Shown: positions 1 through 10,558 of the stretch, piece after piece | Numbering within the stretch: position 1 is the first letter of the stretch | Layout of the letters: each line of letters starts with the position of its first letter | DNA from: Plasmopara viticola | Taxonomy: Eukaryota; Oomycota; Peronosporomycetes; Peronosporales; Peronosporaceae | Length of the DNA: 21,029 bases | Assembly: GCA_001695595.3 (NCBI GenBank) | Contig: MBPM02000352.1 | Coordinates: forward strand, 1-21,029 | Direction of reading: 5' to 3' | Made by a program: the position numbers and the translations under genes | The notes under the pieces: generated by a model | What the model was told of the DNA's origin: nothing | The model's input: only the letters and a program-made list of their open reading frames with translations | Database searches by the model: none

Positions 1-490
1 CCGTACATCATCCCAGCACTTCACAAGAGCGACAATACGCTTAGTTGTGCATCTATTGCGTCTGCACACGTCTAGAATGGTAGAGACGTATCTATGGCTG
101 TATATCATCCCAGCACTTCAGAAGAGCGACAATACGCTTAGTTGTGCATCTATTGCGTCTGCACACGTCTAGAATGGTAGAAACGACGTATCTATGGCTG
201 TATATCATCCCAGCACTTCAGAAGAGCGACAATACGCTTAGTTGTGTATCTATTGCGTCTGCACACGCTAGAATGGTAGAAACGACGTATCTATGGCTGT
301 ACATCATCCAGCACTTCAAGAGCGACAATACGCTTAGTTGTGCATCTGTTGCGTCTGCGCACTTCTAGAATGATAGAAAGGACGTATCTATGGCCGTATA
401 TCATCCGGGCACTTCCCAAGAGCGAATATACGCTTAATTGTGACCTGTTGCGTCTGCACGTCTAGAATGATAGAAGGGATGTATATATGG
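1..490. repeat. Domain A unit 0 (partial: D-E-F-G-H)
   Basis: The window opens inside an HOR unit. Five monomers start at 1, 98, 198, 297 and 394 and match types D to H of the next units. Four of the five are shorter than 100 bp because of small scattered deletions, for example CATCCAG for CATCCCAG and TGACCTG for TGACCCTG. This may be decay near an array edge or consensus error. Confidence 0.85.
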
Positions 491-1278
491 CCGTATATCT
501 TCACAGCACTTCAGAAAAGCGAATATACGCTTGTTGTGGCTCTGTTGCGTCTGCGCACGTCTAGAATGATAGAAAGGACGTATCTATGGCCGTACATCAT
601 CCCAGCACTTCACAAAGCGATACGCTTAGTTGTGCATCTATTGCGTCTACCACGTCTAGAATGGTAGAAAGACGTATCTATGGCTGTGTATCATCCCAGC
701 AATTCAGAGCGAATATACGCTTAGTTGTGCTCTATTGCGTCTGCACACGTCTAGAATGATAGAGAACGTATCTATGGCCGTACATCATCCCAGCACTTCA
801 CAAGAGCGACAATACGCTTAGTTGTGCATCTATTGCGTCTGCACACGTCTAGAATGGTAGAAAAGACGTATCTATGGCTGTATATCATCCAGCACTTCAG
901 AGAGCGACAATACGCTTAGTTGTGCATCTATTGCGTCTGCACACGTCTAGAATGGTAGAAACGACGTATCTATGGCTGTATATCATCCAGCACTTCACAA
1001 GAGCGACAATACGCTTAGTTGTGCATCTATTGCGTCTGCACACGCTAGAATGGTAGAAGACGTATCTATGGCCGTACATCACTCAGCACTTCAAGAGCGA
1101 AATATACGCTTAGTTGTGACCCTGTTGCGTCTGCGCACGTCTAGAATGATAGAAATGACGTATCTATGGCCGTATATCATCTCAGCACTTCACAAGAGCG
1201 AATATACGCTTAATACGCTTAATTGTGACCCTGTTGCGTCTATGCACGTCTAGAATGATAGAAGGGATGTATATATGG
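491..1278. repeat. Domain A HOR unit 1 (A-H, 788 bp)
   Basis: Full octamer with monomer starts at 491, 590, 684, 778, 878, 976, 1072 and 1170. Monomers B and C are only 94 bp each, with several small deletions around the CACAAGAGCGACAATACGC segment. The last monomer is 109 bp because of a 9-bp tandem duplication at 1205-1222. This is the most irregular of the full units. Confidence 0.88.
1205..1222. repeat. 9-bp tandem duplication inside one monomer
   Basis: TACGCTTAA is present twice in direct tandem inside the type-H monomer of unit 1. All other H monomers have it once. It looks like a slippage event private to this unit and accounts for the monomer length of 109 bp. Confidence 0.9.
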
Positions 1279-2077
1279 CCGTATATCTTCACAGCACTTC
1301 AGAAATGCGAAAATACGCTTTGTTGTGGCTCTGTTGCGTCTGGCACGTATAGAATGATAGAAAGGACGTATCTATGGCCGTACATCATCCCAGCACTTCA
1401 CAGAGCGACAACACGCTTAGTTGTGCATCTATTGCGTCTACACACGTCTAGAATGTAGAAAAGACGTATCTATGGCTGTGTATCATCCCAGCAATTCCAA
1501 GAGCGAATATACGCTTAGCTGTGCTTCTATTGCGTCTGCACACGTCTGAAATGATAGATAGACGTATCTATGACCGTACATCATCCCCAGCACTTCACAA
1601 TAGCGACAATACGCTTAGTTGTGCATCTATTGCGTCTGCACACGTCTAGAATGGTAGAAAAGACGTATCTATGGCTGTATATCATCCCAGCACTTCAGAA
1701 GAGCGACAATACGCTTAGTTGTGCATCTATTGCGTCTGCACACGTCTGAAATGATTATGTAGAAAAGACGTATCTATGGCTGTATATCATCCAGCACTTC
1801 AGAAGAGCGACAATACGCTTAGTTGTTCATCTATTGCGTCTGCACACGCCTAGAATGGTAGAAACGACGTATCTATGGCCGTACATCATCTCAGCACTTA
1901 CAAGAGCGAATATACGCTTAGTTGTGACCCTGTTGCGTCTGCGCACGTCTAGAATGATAGAAATGACGTATCTATAGCCGTATATCATCTCAGCGCTTCA
2001 CAAGAGCGAATATACGCTTAATTGTGACCCTGTAGCGTCTTTGCACGTCTAGAATGATAGAAGGGATGTATATTTGG
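1279..2077. repeat. Domain A HOR unit 2 (A-H, 799 bp)
   Basis: Full octamer. Monomer starts are 1279, 1378, 1476, 1574, 1675, 1780, 1879 and 1978. The fifth monomer (E, 1675-1779) is 105 bp and has an aberrant tail: near 1747 it reads TCTGAAATGATTATGTAG instead of TCTAGAATGGTAG. The TCTGAAATGAT part is typical of type C, so this looks like a short C-derived patch or a junction of an imprecise exchange. Confidence 0.9.
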
Positions 2078-2876
2078 CCGTATATCTTCACAGCACTTCA
2101 GAAAAGCGAATATACGCTTGTTGTGGCTCTGTTGCGTCTGCGCACGTCTAGAATGATAGAAAGGACGTATCTATGGCCGTACATCATCCCAGCACTTCAC
2201 AATAGCGACAACACGCTTAGTTGTGCATCTATTGCGTCTACACACGTCTAGAATGGTAGAAAAGACGTATCTATGGCTGTGTATCATCCCAGAAATTCCC
2301 AAGAGCGAATATACGCTTAGCTGTGCTTCTATTGCGTCTGCACACGTCTGAAATGATAGATAGAACGTATCTATGACCGTACATCATCCCAGCACTTCAC
2401 AAGAGCGACAATACGCTTAGTTGTGCATCTATTGCGTCTGCACACGTCTAGAATAGTAGAAAAGACGTATCTATGGCTGTATATCATCCCAGCACTTCAG
2501 AAGAGCGACAATACGCTTAGTTGTGCATCTATTGCGTCTGCACACGTCTAGAATGGTAGAAACGACGTATCTATGGCTGTATATCATCCCAGCACTTCAG
2601 AAGAGCGACAATACGCTTAGTTGTGCATCTATTGCGTCTGCACACGCCTAGAATGGTAGAAACGACGTATCTATGGCCGTACATCATCTCAGTACCTCAC
2701 AAGAGCGAATATACGCTTAGTTGTGACCCTGTTGCGTCTGAGCACGTCTAGAATGATAGAAATGACGTATCTATAGCCGTATATCATCTCGGCGCTTCAC
2801 AAGAGCGAATATACGCTTAATTGTGACCCTGTTGCGTCTATGCACGTCTAGAATGATAGAAGGGATGTATATATGG
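2078..2876. repeat. Domain A HOR unit 3 (A-H, 799 bp)
   Basis: Full octamer in the standard order with few private changes, and the best reference copy for domain A. Its B monomer has CACAATAGCGACAACACGC, and its C monomer has the typical CCAGAAATTCCC and TCTGAAATGATAG. The H monomer ends at the GAAGGGATGTATATATGG block that marks the start of the next unit. Confidence 0.92.
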
Positions 2877-3474
2877 CCGTATATCTTTACAGCACTTCAG
2901 AAAAGCGAATATACGCTTGTTGTGGCTCTGTTGCGTCTGCGCACGTCTAGAATGATAGAAAGGACGTATCTATGGCCGTACATCATCCCAGCACTTCACA
3001 ATAGCGACAATACGCTTAGTTGTGCATCTATTGCGTCTGCACACGTCTAGAATGGTAGAAAAGACGTATCTATGGCTGTATATCATCCCAGCACTTCAGA
3101 AGAGCGACAATACGCTTAGTTGTGCATCTATTGCGTCTGCACACGTCTAGAATGGTAGAAACGACGTATCTATGGCTGTATATCATCCAGCACTTCAGAA
3201 GAGCGACAATACGCTTAGTTGTGCATCTATTGCGTCTGCACACGCCTAGAATGGTAGAAACGACGTATCTATGGCCGTACATCATCTCAGCACTTCACAA
3301 GAGCGAATATACGCTTAGTTGTGACCCTGTTGCGTCTGCGCACGTCTAGAATGATAGAAATGACGTATCTATAGCCGCATATCATCTCAGCGCTTCACAA
3401 GAGCGAATATACGCTTAATTGTGACCCTGTTGCGTCTATGCACGTCTTGAATGATAGAAGGGATGTATATATGG
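2877..3474. repeat. Domain A HOR unit 4, hexamer variant (598 bp)
   Basis: Six monomers start at 2877, 2976, 3076, 3176, 3275 and 3375. Types C and the separate B and D are missing. The monomer 2976-3075 follows A as B should, but its body (ACAATACGC, GTCTGCACACG) is that of D, and it is followed directly by E. The simplest reading is unequal exchange between B and D that removed exactly two monomers while keeping the 100-bp phase. Confidence 0.9.
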
Positions 3475-4270
3475 CCGTATATCTCACAGCACTTCAGAAA
3501 GCGAATATACGCTTGTTGTGGCTCTGTTGCGTCTGCGCACGTCTAGAATGATAGAAAGGACGTATCTATGGCCGTACATCATCCCAGCACTTCACAAGAG
3601 CGATAACACGCTTAGTTGTGCATCTATTGCGTCTACACACGTATAGAATGGTAGAAAAGACGTATCTATGGCTGTGTATCATCCCAGCAATTCCCAAGAG
3701 CGAATATACGCTTAGCTGTGCTTCTATTGCGTCTGCACACGTCTGAAATGATAGATAGAACGTATCTATGACCGTACATCATCCCAGCATTTCAAAGAGC
3801 AACTATACGCTTAGTTGTGCATCTATTGCGTCTGCACACGTCTAGAATGGTAGAAAAGACGTATCTATGGCTGTATATCATCCCAGCACTTCAGAAGAGC
3901 GACAATACGCTTAGTTGTACATCTATTGCGTCTGCACACGTCTAGAATGGTAGAAACGACGTATCTATGGCTGTATATCATCCCAGCACTTCAGAAGAGC
4001 GACAATACGCTTAGTTGTGCATCTATTGCGTCTGCACACGCCTAGAATGGTAGAAACGACGTATCTATGGCCGTACATCATCTCAGCACTTCACAAGAGC
4101 GAATATACGCTTAGTTGTGACCCTGTTGCGTCTGCGCACGTCTAGAATGATAGAAATGACGTATCTATAGCCGTATATCATCTCAGCGCTTCACAAGAGC
4201 GAATATACGCTTAATTGTGACCCTGTTGCGTCTATGCACGTCTTGAATGATAGAAGGGATGTATATATGG
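3475..4270. repeat. Domain A HOR unit 5 (A-H, 796 bp)
   Basis: Full octamer. Its B monomer carries GCGATAACACGC and CACGTATAGAATGG, both shared only with unit 6. Its E monomer has GTTGTACATC, shared with units 6 and 7. Its H monomer ends with GTCTTGAATG, shared with units 4 and 7 but not 6. The D monomer has an unusual CAGCATTTCAAAGAGC. Confidence 0.9.
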
Positions 4271-5067
4271 CCGTATATCTTCACAGCACTTCAGAAAGCG
4301 AATATACGCTTGTTGTGGCTCTGTTGCGTCTGCGCACGTCTAGAATGATAGAAAGGACGTATCTATGGCCGTACATCATCCCAGCACTTCACAAGAGCGA
4401 TAACACGCTTAGTTGTGCATCTATTGCGTCTACACACGTATAGAATGGTAGAAAAGACGTATCTATGGCTGTGTATCATCCCAGCAATTCCAAGAGCGAA
4501 TATACGCTTAGCTGTGCTTCTATTGCGTCTGCACACGTCTGAAATGATAGATAGAACGTATCTATGACCGTACATCATCCCAGCACTTCACAATAGCGAC
4601 AATACGCTTAGTTGTGCATCTATTGCGTCTGCACACGTCTAGAATGGTAGAAAAGACGTATCTATGGCTGTATATCATCCCAGCACTTCAGAAGAGCGAC
4701 AATACGCTTAGTTGTACATCTATTGCGTCTGCACACGTCTAGAATGGTAGAAACGACGTATCTATGGCTGTATATCATCCTAGCACTTCAGAAGAGCGAC
4801 AATACGCTTAGTTGTGCATCTATTGCGTCTGCACACGCCTAGAATGGTAGAAACGACGTATCTATGGCCGTACATCATCTCAGCACTTTACAAGAGCGAA
4901 TGTACGCTTAGTTGTGACCCTGTTGCGTCTGCGCACGTCTAGAATGATAGAAATGACGTATCTATAGCCGTATATCATCTCAGCGCTTCACAAGAGTGAA
5001 TATACGCTTAATTGTGACCCTGTTGCGTCTATGCACGTCTAGAATGATAGAAGGGATGTATATATGG
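4271..5067. repeat. Domain A HOR unit 6 (A-H, 797 bp)
   Basis: Full octamer. It shares the B variants GCGATAACACGC and CGTATAGAATGG with unit 5, but the G variant CACTTTACAAGAGCG and the H variant AGAGTGAATATAC with unit 7. It keeps the older H tail GTCTAGAATG, whereas units 4, 5 and 7 have GTCTTGAATG. The pattern fits recent amplification plus local conversion among neighbours. Confidence 0.9.
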
Positions 5068-5863
5068 CCATATATCTTCACAGCACTTCAGAAAAGCGAA
5101 CATACGCTTGTTGTGGCTCTGTTGCGTCTGCGCACGTCTAGAATGATAGCAAGGACGTATCTATGGCCGTACATCATCCCAGCACTTCACAAGAGCGACA
5201 TTTTTAGTTGTGCATCTATTGCGTCTACACACGTCTAGAATGGTAGAAAAGACGTATCTATAGCTATGTATCATCCCAGCAATTCCCAAGAGCGAATATA
5301 CGCTTAGCTGTGCTTCTATTGCGTCTGCACACGTCTGAAATGATAGATAGAACGTATCTATGACCGTACATCATCCCAGCACTTCACAATAGCGACAATA
5401 CGCTTAGTTGTGCATCTATTGCGTCTGCACACGTCTAGAATGGTAGAAAAGACGTATCTATGGCTGTATATCATCCCAGCACTTCAGAAGAGCGACAATA
5501 CGCTTAGTTGTACATCTATTGCGTCTGCACACGTCTAGAATGGTAGAAACGACGTATCTATGGCTGTATATCATCCCAGCACTTCAGAAGAGCGACAATA
5601 CGCTTAGTTGTGCATCTATTGCGTCTGCACACGCCTAGAATGGTAGAAACGACGTATCTATGGCCGTACATCATCTCAGCACTTTACAAGAGCGAATATA
5701 CGCTTAGTTGTGACCCTGTTGCGTCTGCGCACGTCTAGAATGATAGAAATGACGTATCTATAGCCGTATATCATCTCAGCGCTTCACAAGAGTGAATATA
5801 CGCTTAATTGTGACCCTGTTGCGTCTATGCACGTCTTGAATGATAGAAGGGATGTATATATGG
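5068..5863. repeat. Domain A HOR unit 7 (A-H, 796 bp)
   Basis: Full octamer. The B monomer carries a private change near 5199-5205, GCGACATTTTTAGTTG, which destroys the CGCT half of the conserved dyad. Shares the G and H variants of unit 6 and the E variant of units 5 and 6. Confidence 0.9.
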
Positions 5864-6462
5864 CCGTATATCTTCACAGCACTTCAGAAAAGCGAATATA
5901 CGCTTGTTGTGGCTCTGTTGCGTCTGCGCACGTCTAAAATGATAGAAAGGACGTATCTATGGCCGTACATCATCCCAGCACTTCACAAGAGCGACAACAC
6001 GCTTAGTTGTGCATCTATTGCGTCTACACACGTCTAGAATGGTAGAAAAGACGTATCTATGGCTGTGTATCATCCCAGCAATTCCCAAGAGCGACAACAC
6101 GCTTAGTTGTGCATCTATTGCGTCTACACACGTCTAGAATGGTAGAAAAGACGTATCTATGGCTATATATCATCCCAGCAATTCCCAAGAGCGAATATAC
6201 GCTTAGCTGTGCTTCTGTTGCGTCTGCACACGTCTGAAATGATGGATAGAACGCATCTATGACCGTACATCATCCCAGCACTTCACAAGAGCGACAATAC
6301 GCTTAGTTGTGCATCTATTGCGTCTGCACACGTCTAGAATGGTAGAAAAGACGTATCTATGGCTGTATATCATCCCAGCACTTCAGAAGAGCGACAATAC
6401 GCTTAGTTGTGCATCTATTGCATCTGCACACGTCTAGAATGGTAGAAGCGACGTATCTATGG
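5864..6462. repeat. Domain A HOR unit 8, rearranged terminal unit
   Basis: Six monomers start at 5864, 5963, 6063, 6163, 6263 and 6363: A, B, a C/B hybrid, C, D, E. The hybrid adds one monomer and types F to H never follow. The next monomer (6463) begins like an F but turns into a domain B type-K monomer within about 45 bases, so this is the end of the regular octamer domain. Confidence 0.88.
6063..6162. repeat. Hybrid C/B monomer
   Basis: The left part (CTGTGTATCATCCCAGCAAT, then TCCCAAGAGCGA) is type C; the right part (CAACACGCTTAG, GTCTACACACG, GTAGAAAAGACG) is type B. The switch falls inside the GAGCGA-to-ACGCTT segment. It is followed by another complete C, which is what an exchange between a C in one copy and a B in another would leave. 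Confidence 0.85.
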
Positions 6463-6860
6463 CTGTATAGCATCCCAGCACTTCACAAGAGCTACTATAC
6501 GCTTGGTTGCGACCCTTTTGCGGCTGCGCACTTCTAGAAAGATAAACAAACGTATATATGGCCGTATATCTCCACAGCATTTCACGAGATCGAACATACG
6601 CTTTGTTGTTGCTCTATTGCGTTTACGTGTGTCTAGAATGATTGAAAGGAAGGATCTTAGGCCGTATATCTTCACAGCAATTCCAAGTGCGAATATACGC
6701 TTAGCTGTGCTTCTATTGCGTCTGCACACGTCTGGAATGGTAGAAAGAACGTATCTATGGCCGTACATCATCTCAGTACTTCACTAGAGCGACAATACGC
6801 TAAGTTGTGCATCTATTGCGTCTGCACACGTGTAGAATGATAAAAAGGTCGTATCTATTG
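6463..6860. repeat. Domain A/B junction block (K-L-M-N)
   Basis: Four monomers start at 6463, 6562, 6662 and 6761. The first begins with CTGTATAGCATCCCAGCACT, close to domain A type F, and continues as type K from ACTATACGCTTGG. L, M and N then follow in domain B order. L and M here closely match those at 7658 and 7758. The M monomer has a private AATTCCAAGTGCG in place of AATTCCCAAGAGCG. Confidence 0.85.
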
Positions 6861-8140
6861 TCATATATCATCTCAGCACTTCACAAGAGCGAATATACGC
6901 TTAGTTGTGAATCTATTGCGTGTGCACACGTCTAGAACGATAGAAAGGACGTATCTACAGCCGTATATCTTTACAGCACTTACCAAGAGCGAATATTCGC
7001 TTTGTTGTTGCTATATTGCGTCTGCACACGTCTGGAATGGTAGAAAGAACGTATCTATGGCCGTACATCATCTCAGAACTTCACAAGAGCGACAATACGC
7101 TAAGTTGTGCATCTATTGCGTCTGCACACGTCTTGAATGGTAGAAAGGACGTATCTATGGCCGTACATCATCTCAGTACTGCACAAGAGCGACAATACGC
7201 TTAGTTGTGAATCTATTGCGTGTGCACACGTCTAGAACGATAGAAAGGACGTATCTACAGCCGTATATCTTTACAGCACTTACCAAGAGCGAATATTCGC
7301 TTTGTTGTTGCTATATTGCATCTGCGCACGTCTAGAATGATAGATAGGACGTATCTATGACCGTACACATCCCAGCACGTCACAAGAGCGACAATACGCT
7401 TAGGTGTGCATCTATTGCGTCTGCACACGTCTAGAATGGTAGATAGGACGTATCTATGGTCATATATCATCCCAGCACTTCACAAGAGCGGTAGGACGCT
7501 TAGTTGTGCATCTATTGCGTCTGCTCACGTGTAGAACAGTAGAAAAGACGTATCTGTGGCTGTATATCATCCCAGCACTTCACAAGAGCGACTATACGCT
7601 TGGTTGCGACCTTTTGCGGCTGCGCACTTCTAGAAAGATAAACAAACGTATATATGGCCGTATATCTCCACAGCATTTCACGAGATCGAACATACGCTTT
7701 GTTGTTGCTCTATTGCGTTTACGTGTGTCAAGAATGATTGAAAGGAAGGATCTTAGGCCGTATATCTTCACAGCAATTCCCAAGAGCGAATATACGCTTA
7801 GCTGTGCTTCTATTGCGTCTGCACACGTCTGGAATGGTAGAAAGAACGTATCTATGGCCGTACATCATCTCAGTACTTCACAAGAGCGACAATACGCTAA
7901 GTTGTGCATCTATTGCGTCTGCACACGTCTGGAATGGTAGAGAGGACGTATCTATGGCTGTAAATCATCCCAGCATTTCACAAGAGCGGCAATACGCTTA
8001 GTTGTGCATCTATTGCGTCTGCTCACGTCTAGAACAGTAGAAAAGACGTATCTATGGCTGTATATCATCCCAGCACTCCACAAGAGCGACTATACGCTTG
8101 GTTGCGACCCTTTTGCGGCTGCGCACTTCTAGAAAGATAC

Positions 8141-8148
8141 AAAAAAAA
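8141..8148. other. A8 tract in a K-type monomer (also at 13041-13048)
   Basis: K-type monomers carry an A-rich tail just before CGTATATATGG. Here it is GATAC followed by eight As, and the superunit partner at 13041-13048 has the same length. Other K monomers have shorter runs (AAACAAACG at 6547, six or seven As in others). Run length explains the length variation of K monomers (98 to 102 bp). Confidence 0.85.
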
Positions 8149-10458
8149 CGTATATATGGCCGTATATCTCCACAGCAATTCATGAGATCGAACATACGCT
8201 TAGCTGTGCTTTATTGCGTCTGCACACGTCTGGAATGGTAGAAAGGACGTATCTATGGTCGTACATCATCTCAGAACTTTACAAGAGCGACAATACGCTA
8301 AGTTGTGCATCTATTGCGTCTGCACACGTCTAGAATGGTGGACAGGCCGTATCTATGGCTGTATATCATCTCAGCACTTCACACGAGCGAATATACGCTT
8401 AGTTGTGAATCTATTGCGTGTGCACACGTCAAGAATGATAGAAAGGACGTATCTACAGCCGTATATCTTTACAGCCCTTATCAAGAGCGAATATTCGCTT
8501 TGTTGTTGCTATATTGCATCTGCGCACGTCTAGAATGATAGATAGGACGTATCTATGACCGTACATCATCTCAGTACTGCACAAGAGCGACAATACGCTA
8601 AGTTATGCATCTATTGCGTCTGCACACGTCTAGAATGGTAGAGAGGACGTATCTATGGCTGTATATCATCCCAGCACTTCACAAGAGCGGCAATACGCTT
8701 AGTTGTGCATCTATTGCGTCTGCTCACGTCTAGAACAGTAAAAAGACGTATCTATGGCTGTATATCATCCCAGCACTTCACAAGAGCGACTATACGCTTG
8801 GTTGCGACCTTTTGCGTGTGCACACGTCTAGAATGATAGAAAGGCCGTATCTATGGTCATATATCATCTCAGCACTCTACAAGAGCGAATATACGCTTAA
8901 TTGTGAATTTATTGCGCGTGCACACGTCTAGAACGATAGAAAGGACGTATCTACAGCCGTATATCGTTACAGCACTTATCAAGAGCGAATATTCGCTTTG
9001 TTGTTGCTATATTGCATTTGCGCACGTCTAGAATGATAGATAGGACGTATCTATGACCGTACATCATCCCAGCACTTCACAAGAGCGTCAATACGCTTAG
9101 TTGTGAATCTATTGCATCTGCACACGTCTAGAATAGTAGATAGGATGTATCTATAGCTGTATATCATCCCAGCACTTCACAAGAGCGGCAATACGCTTGG
9201 TTGCGACCCTTTTGCGGCTGCGCACTTCTAGAAAGATATAAAAAAACGTATATATGGCCGTATATCTTCACAGCATTTCACGAGATCGAACACTCGCTTA
9301 GATGTGCTCCTTTTGCGTCTGCACACGTCTGGAATGGTAGAAAGGCCGTATCTATGGCCGTACATCATCTCAGCACTCTACAAGAGCGAATATACGCTTA
9401 ATTGAGAATCTATTGCGCGTGCACACGTCTAGAACGATAGAGAGGACGTATCTACAGCCTTATATCTTTACAGCACTTACCAAGAGCGAATATTCGCTTT
9501 GTTGTTGCTATATTGCATTTGCGCACGTCTAGAATGATAGATAGGACGTATCTATGACCGTACATCATCCCAGGACTTCACAAGAGCGACAATACGCTTA
9601 GTTGGGCATCGATTGCATCTGCACTCGTCTAGAATGGATGATAGGACGTATCTATGACTGTATATCATCCCAGCACTTCACAAGAGCGGCGATACGCTTA
9701 GTTGTGCATCTATTGCGTCTGCTTACGTCTACAACAGTAGAAAAGACGTATCTATGGCTGTATATCATCCCAGCACTTCACAAGAGCGACTATACGCTTG
9801 GTTGCGACCCTTTTGCAGCTGCGCACTTCTAGAAATATATGAAAAAAACTATATATGGCCGTATATCTTCACAGCATTTCAAAAGATCGAACATACGCTT
9901 AGCTGTGCTTCTATTGCGTCTGCACACGTCTGGAATGGTAGAAAGGACGTATCTATGGCCGTACATCATCTCAGAACTTCACAAGAGCGACAATACGCTA
10001 AGTTGTGCATCTATTGCGTCTGCACACGTCTAAAATGATAGAAAGGCCGTATCTATGGTCATATATCGTCTCAGCACTTCACAAGAGCAAATAAACGCTT
10101 AGTTGTGCATCTATTGCGTGTGCACACGTCTAGAACGATAGAAAGGACGTATCTACAGCCGTATATCTTTACAGCACTTACCAAAAGCGAATATTCGCTT
10201 TGTTTTTGATATATTGCATCTGCGCACGTCTAGAATGATAGATAGGACGTATCTATGACCGTACATCATCCCAGCACTTCACAAGAGCGACAATACGCTT
10301 AGTTGTGCATCTATTGCGTCTGCACACGTCTAGAATGGTAGATAGGACGTATCTATGGCTGTATATCATCCCAGCACTTTACAAGAGCGGCAATACGCTG
10401 AGTTGTGCTTCTTTTGCGTCTGCTCACGTCTAGAACAGTAGAAAAGGCGTATCTATGG

Positions 10459-10558
10459 CTGTATATCATCCCAGCACTTCACAAGAGCGACTATACGCTT
10501 GGTTGCGACCCTTTTGCGTCTGCGCACGTCTACAATGATTAAAAGAACTTGTCTATGG
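10459..10558. repeat. Aberrant K monomer (K') in superunit copy 1
   Basis: The left half is standard K (CTTGGTTGCGACCCTTTTGC). The tail from about 10519 reads GTCTGCGCACGTCTACAATG and then ATTAAAAGAACTTGTC, where other K monomers have GGCTGCGCACTTCTAGAAAG and an A-tract before GTATATATGG. The counterpart at 15362-15460 has the standard tail. A local replacement confined to one copy, probably conversion from another monomer family followed by mutation. Confidence 0.8.

Larger units (their letters stand above)
1..6462. repeat. Domain A: octamer higher-order repeat (~797 bp unit)
   Basis: Sixty-five monomers in the repeating order A-B-C-D-E-F-G-H. The marker GAAGGGATGTATAT, at the end of type H, occurs at 473, 1261, 2060, 2859, 3457, 4253, 5050 and 5846, giving spacings of 788, 799, 799, 598, 796, 797 and 796 bp. 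Types are told apart by fixed differences: A has TTGTTGTGGCTCTG, B has GTCTACACACG, C has CAGCAATTCC and ends TATGA, E and F have CACTTCAGAAGAGCG, G has TTGTGACCCTG, and H ends GTATATATGG. Units resemble each other much more than neighbouring monomers do, which is the hallmark of an HOR amplified by unequal exchange. Sharing of variants between units 4 to 7 is not tree-like, suggesting conversion among units. Confidence 0.93.

Noticed and set aside
472..500. TATA-like GTATATATGG as a promoter in H and K monomers
   Set aside because: It is a simple variant of GTATCTATGG at the same monomer position and nothing downstream resembles a gene. Transcription of the satellite is possible but not supported by sequence alone.
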